Assembly: GCF_963576545.1 (NCBI RefSeq)
Contig: NC_083639.1
Coordinates: forward strand, 14,790,618 to 14,854,617
Length of the DNA: 64,000 nucleotides
Reading direction: 5' to 3'
DNA from: Limanda limanda
Taxonomy: Eukaryota > Chordata > Actinopteri > Pleuronectiformes > Pleuronectidae
Shown: positions 59,811 to 64,000 of the stretch, in pieces
Numbering within the stretch: the first letter of the stretch is position 1
Layout: every line of letters starts with the position of its first letter
Made by a program: the position numbers and the translations under genes
Notes under the pieces: generated by a model
Seen by the model: the letters and a program-made list of their open reading frames with translations, nothing else
Told to the model about the DNA's origin: nothing
Databases searched by the model: none

Positions 59811-60661
59811 GCCATCTGTAGGGCCTGGGCAAGAGCTTATATGTAGTGACCGGAATGATATGATGGCGTGCATACAATACAGAGGCTGCATGGCTGATGA
59901 CTCAACTTGTTATCGAGTTAACTAGCGGATAATTCTGATCGATGTCACCGTGTGCCAGTTTTTCACTGTAACTACCGCTACTCAGAACCCATACGGTCTC
60001 CATAGAGTAATCTGTTTCATGGCAGTAGGTAAGTTAAACGGGATTCAGCACATCTGTGCTGTTCTGCTCTGTAAATCGCTGGTTAGAGAGCCCAGAGACT
60101 CTTCATGTTGTCAATGAAGTTGCACAAGTGAAGGGCAACAGAGAGAGTTTCTGTCGCAAATCTCATCCTCTCCTGACACCTGTCATCACTCACTTTTTTT
60201 TTCAGAATAAGAACAGTTCATTTGGTGGACCCAGGAAGAAAATAGTATTGAATAAGCCCCTTGGTCAAATATTTCTTTTGAGGAACTTCAGGCAGTGTGA
60301 TAAATTAGGTGGCCCCATAGATCGATAGCACCCCCTTTTTTCATAGCTCAAGATGGGATTTGTCAAATTCGGGGCTAGAGAAAGAAGTCCATTAAGTTCA
60401 TCACATCGGCCCACTGTAATTTGGAGGGAAGAAGAAATATAAAGATTGTGTGTATGCCCATGTGTGGGTGTGTGTAAGTGCGTGTGCAAGGTCGGGTTTT
60501 GTGTTAATTCTTTCAACTCCAATCTTACTTCAGCTCAACAAATGGAGTTTTAATTGAAAACCATCTCTGATCCTCAGATATTTGTTCAATATATAGCTAG
60601 ACTTTTACTTATTTTCCTTCACATCGAATTGAACGACCCTGAGCTATGAAATCTCACTGCA
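59811..60661. other. Gene-free unique DNA
   Basis: Nothing recognisable apart from short TG words at 60448-60490. Confidence 0.5.
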
Positions 60662-60895
60662 AGTTAATTACCCTCGCCAGGGAGGTGATGTTTGCTGTGT
60701 TGTTTGTTTGTCTGCAAAAAGTCAAAACTACAGAACCAATTTACATAGAATCTTGAGGAGGGATGGAGCATAACCCGAGGAAGAACCCATTCAGTTTGTA
60801 TAGTCAGACAATCGGGTTCATCGAGGAGTGCTTTTTTCAGAGCATGGCAAAATAGGGCGCTATAGCCTTGGTCAAGGTATTCGCTCTCTATCTGT
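60662..60895 (+). repeat. Family A dispersed repeat, copy 7 (central deletion)
   Basis: It starts 'ttaattaccctcgccaggga', continues 'ttgtttgtttgtctgc' and 'aggaagaacccattcagttt', then jumps to 'aaaatagggcgctatagcct' and 'ggtcaaggtattcgctctct'. The middle is missing and the 3' part is highly diverged. Confidence 0.65.
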
Positions 60896-61619
60896 CAATA
60901 TAAAAGGCTTATAATTAGAAAAAAATTAAAATGTACAACCAACAGTATAGTTGAGAACAGAGAGAGTTGGGTGAAAATCTTTGGGTTAGTCACTTATATC
61001 AACCCTGTATGTACAGGTTTTTCTTTCCTCCATTGAAAAAAACACTGATTATAACACCAGAAATATTTGAATTCATTTACATTTTTAGCCGGTTAAAAAT
61101 AATCAGGATTTTCTTTCATCAAATAGTGAAGCTTGATTTGACTTGACAGTACAACATTCATATTTCTTAGTCATGCACAGACAGATTAAGGGATAATCTG
61201 AATATTTGTGTTTGCCATGCCAACTTCCCCGTGCAATTATAATAATATATATATATAATATACAAGAGGAGTAAAAATTTGAAATAAGTTAAAAGTTTTA
61301 ATTAAATATACGCTATTTGCATGACACATAGAGTGATTGCCTATGACAAGAAATAATATCATCCGCAGAGTACAACAGTTCAGAGGAGCCCTGTATGCTG
61401 CTGCTGCAGCTTGGTATTGTTTTAAAGTGCGTGTTCTCATCAAGTACAGCTCAGTTAATGCTGGAAAATTGAAGGGGAAACACCATAACAGGGAGGAACA
61501 ATTAAGGAGAAGAATCTTTGCAGAATTCAATATGAAAATAAATGAATGCTTCTTGATTATGCAACATATACAAACTTGGCCCTTGATTACATAATGTATA
61601 CAGTAATGTTCTGGATCCC
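60896..61619. other. Gene-free AT-rich DNA
   Basis: Short AT run at 61244-61260. No gene. Confidence 0.5.
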
Positions 61620-62060
61620 CGCCGTCCTCATGCCGCTATCATATTGCTCCATATGGGAAAAACACAAACTCAACAAAAAGCGGCATCATTTGCTTTTATA
61701 TAGGCTGCCTTCTAACAGTCCAACTGCTGGCATGCTAATGGCTGAGAGTCTTAATTAAAATGTCAAGGTGGCGTGATGTCCCATTAAGGCTCCCCTCCCC
61801 TCCCCGTGTCTTTTCTGCTTCTGATCCTCCCCAGGGACCTATTAAGCCCAGGCCAAAATGATTGAAGTTCAAAGAGGTGAGACCGAAGGTTGGTCGCTCA
61901 TCGCTTCGCGCTTCGTCGTCATCGCAGCATCCTCCAACCCTGACCTTTAGCAAGACAGCCGTCCCCGCTAATGTGCTTGCATATCTAATGAGAGAGGGCT
62001 TTAGACTCAGACCTCCCTGTCAGGCATGTCGGCGATAATGCCACCAAACTGCTACGCACC
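61620..62060. promoter_or_regulatory. Strong candidate conserved element with DR3 motif
   Basis: High-complexity unique DNA. 'agttcaaagaggtga' (61866-61880) is a direct repeat of two RGKTSA half-sites with a 3-bp spacer, the form bound by VDR/RXR-type nuclear receptors. A further TGACCT half-site lies near 61940. Other words are 'gagtcttaattaaaatg', 'ccattaaggc' and 'tgcatatctaatgagag'. The CpG cluster at 61895-61925 (gctcatcgcttcgcgcttcg) is unusual for the window. Confidence 0.35.
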
Positions 62061-62149
62061 CTCCTCCCCCAGCCTGCCTCCATCCACCTCCGCCCTGACT
62101 AAACAAAAAAAAAAAAGGCTGGATAATTTGTCGACTTCTTCTGTCCCTC

Positions 62150-62430
62150 ATTGTTGGATCATCCTTTGGCACTTTGCGTCTTTTTGATTCCTTTTTTCCA
62201 TATTTTGTCTCCCTACTTCTCGAGCTGTCTTTCTTTTTTCTTTGCCCGTTTTGTCTCTCGCTGTCGTCTTCCTTCCAAGGAAAGGTTATTGGAAAGGACA
62301 GGGCAGCGCCTGCTTTTCATAACCGGCTCCCGTGGCTGTCAAAGAGTGGCAGGGCAATTCTAATGAGCCTCTCTCATACAGATGTAATGGAGCTTCAACC
62401 ACAGTGTGAGAGAGTGTCAATAGCATTTAT
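62150..62430. promoter_or_regulatory. Candidate conserved element after a pyrimidine tract
   Basis: The first 130 bp are pyrimidine-rich. The remainder contains 'gttattggaaagg', 'tggctgtcaaagagtggcag' and 'gcaattctaatgagcctc', typical of homeodomain/MEIS-type words. No coding character. Confidence 0.25.
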
Positions 62431-62814
62431 GTTAGTAAAATGAGGCAAAAAGACAAAGTAGACATTATCGAGCAATGTGGTCAGGAGAGTCAAAACTCAA
62501 CTTACTGTCCAGTTAGAGCCGAGTAGAGACCAGACTGGCTTGTGCAGTTTTTCCTGTTAGAGAACATAATGTAATGTGTTCGAATTTCAGCTCCACCACC
62601 GATTTTCCTCTGTCCTTTCTGACGCAAGCAACATAAATGACCCACCAGATTAAACACTGCATGGATCCAGCTAATGAACTTGTGTCCGTGTGTGTGGGAA
62701 ACCTCTTTTCCCTGGAGAACTGCAGCAAGGCAGGCCGGAGTGGTTGTGGTAATGATGTGTGTGAGTGTGTGTGCACGCGATTGTGGGCAAACACTTCTTT
62801 CAACGGCCGCTGAT

Positions 62815-63010
62815 TGCATCTCTTACCTCCTCCCTCCGACCCATCTCCACCACAATGACCAAACAACATGTCCGCACAAACACACTTCCTCTCTTGTTCC
62901 ATGTGCCTGGACACCTTTGGACCCTCCACTCGCCCGCCCCAACCTTTCCTCTTGACCTTCCCACACACAATTTCCCCCCACCCGGCAGCCCCCTCCACCC
63001 CCGCTTTTTA
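62815..63010. repeat. C-rich low-complexity stretch
   Basis: C/T-biased DNA with CCCCA and CTCC words. It gives Pro-rich frames on one strand and Gly/Arg-rich frames on the other; neither is a gene. Confidence 0.6.
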
Positions 63011-63430
63011 ATGGCTGTGGGTGGGATGGGGTCAAGGCAATCACTGAGCCATGAATATTTGTACCCACTCACTTCATCAGTATGAGATTACCAACAGGGA
63101 ATGCAATGAGCAGCGCCCTAATGACGGATCTACACTTGTGCCCAATGGACCTGTTAGTTTTTATTTTTTCTTCTAATATGTTATCAATGAGGTCCCCTGA
63201 TACTGCGGCTCATGTATCATACAGTACACAGCGTTGGAGCGCACATCGTCAAGTAGAGATGAGAGCAGGCGGGCCGTTTTCAAACTGTGCAGAACTTCCA
63301 TCATCTTCAGGTTGTTCCAGTCCCGCATTAGACGAGGCATCAAGCAGCAGGGTTACTCTCATTAGCGATCGAGCGACGAGAGTTTCCACGAGCTGAGTGG
63401 GCCATGGAACACGGGTGCAGTAAAATAACT
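63011..63430. promoter_or_regulatory. Candidate conserved non-coding element
   Basis: Unique DNA with 'aatcactgagccatgaatat', 'agggaatgcaatgagcagcg' and the CpG-bearing 'ctcattagcgatcgagcgac' (63358-63377). A 104-codon frame (63082-63396) has no domain. Together with 61620-62430 this forms a nearly continuous block of conserved-element-like sequence. Confidence 0.3.
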
Positions 63431-64000
63431 GTGCAGTGTGTCAATAAAAATAATACAGCTCTGACAATGTTATTAGGGAATCGTATCAGTGTTTTATGGT
63501 CTTTGAGAAATGATCTCTGCTGAAATAAGCCAGCAGACATTTTGTCACCGAACACAAGCGCTTGTAAACTCGACAGAATTTGTGGGTTTCGCAGTGTTGG
63601 GGATGATAAATATCTCGTAAACAAAGACGCTAGAGAAATATTGCTACAAGAATCCCCGGATTGGGTCGGAGCCGTGATTTATATGTTCTGTCCGATTTAC
63701 ATTCCGTAAGTTCCAACAGTCTGTAGGCAAACGGGACTGTCCTCCATCTGACTCACGTGCTATGCACATACATACACATTATGTGCGCACAAAAGCAGAT
63801 GGAAACGCACATTCATGCACAGTCCTAAGGTGCAAAACTATCACACACACACACACATTCAGAGACACAAACACACGGAACTGCTTGGCCCCTCGGTCTG
63901 CTGCGCTCCAGCGACCCTATCTTATTAAAGCCTGTCAGCATAGCTAGCACTATCATAAGCTTTTTATTATTGACTCGGAAAATATGATAATTTGGAAATC
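63431..64000. other. Gene-free DNA to window end
   Basis: It contains a short (CA)n at 63841-63859. No gene, RNA or named repeat. Confidence 0.5.

Noticed and set aside
1..64000. CRISPR arrays, operons, insertion sequences or phage genes
   Set aside because: No regularly spaced direct repeats with unique spacers, no ribosome-binding-site-led gene runs, and the repeat content is clearly vertebrate.
1..64000. Endogenous retrovirus or LINE coding relics
   Set aside because: No reverse-transcriptase, gag or integrase motifs were seen in any frame long enough to judge.

Overview
This window reads as nuclear DNA from a bony fish, most likely a spiny-rayed (acanthomorph) teleost. The signs are very abundant (CA)n/(TG)n and other microsatellites, a low CpG background, and diverged copies of interspersed families I recognise from teleost genomes: two tRNA-derived SINE families, a roughly 320-bp repeat present seven times, and short inverted-repeat (MITE-like) elements. 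The species cannot be told from the sequence. Repeat names and matches come from memory of these families, not from a search.

No protein-coding gene, rRNA or genuine tRNA gene can be supported. The longest open frames are low-complexity translations of microsatellites or run through unique DNA with no recognisable domain. The window is therefore best described as intergenic or deep-intronic, of the gene-poor type found around developmental regulators.

Layout. 1-13 kb: AT-rich unique DNA, simple repeats, two copies of the seven-copy family and one weak exon-like pair (6190-6530). 13-18.5 kb: TG tracts, a long near-perfect hairpin of pre-miRNA size (13741-13826), a SINE, a MITE-like element (14989-15456) and a three-unit GGTTAG-rich array. 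18.5-29 kb: the most repeat-dense part, with SINE fragments, a 232-bp diverged duplication, long CA/TG tracts, telomere-like CCCTAA blocks beside a tRNA-like head, and an AT-rich array. 29-47 kb: a CpG-rich patch (29250-29525), then high-complexity blocks that look like conserved non-coding elements (37.1, 38.2, 38.6, 42.9 and 45.6 kb). 48-61 kb: four of the seven family copies, a composite repeat (51280-52015), an RFX X-box match (52171-52184) and a homeodomain palindrome (54694-54707). 61.6-63.4 kb: the densest run of conserved-element-like DNA, including a DR3 nuclear-receptor motif.

The regulatory calls rest on motif content and sequence complexity only; cross-species alignment would decide them. 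The most interesting single object is the 13741-13826 hairpin.
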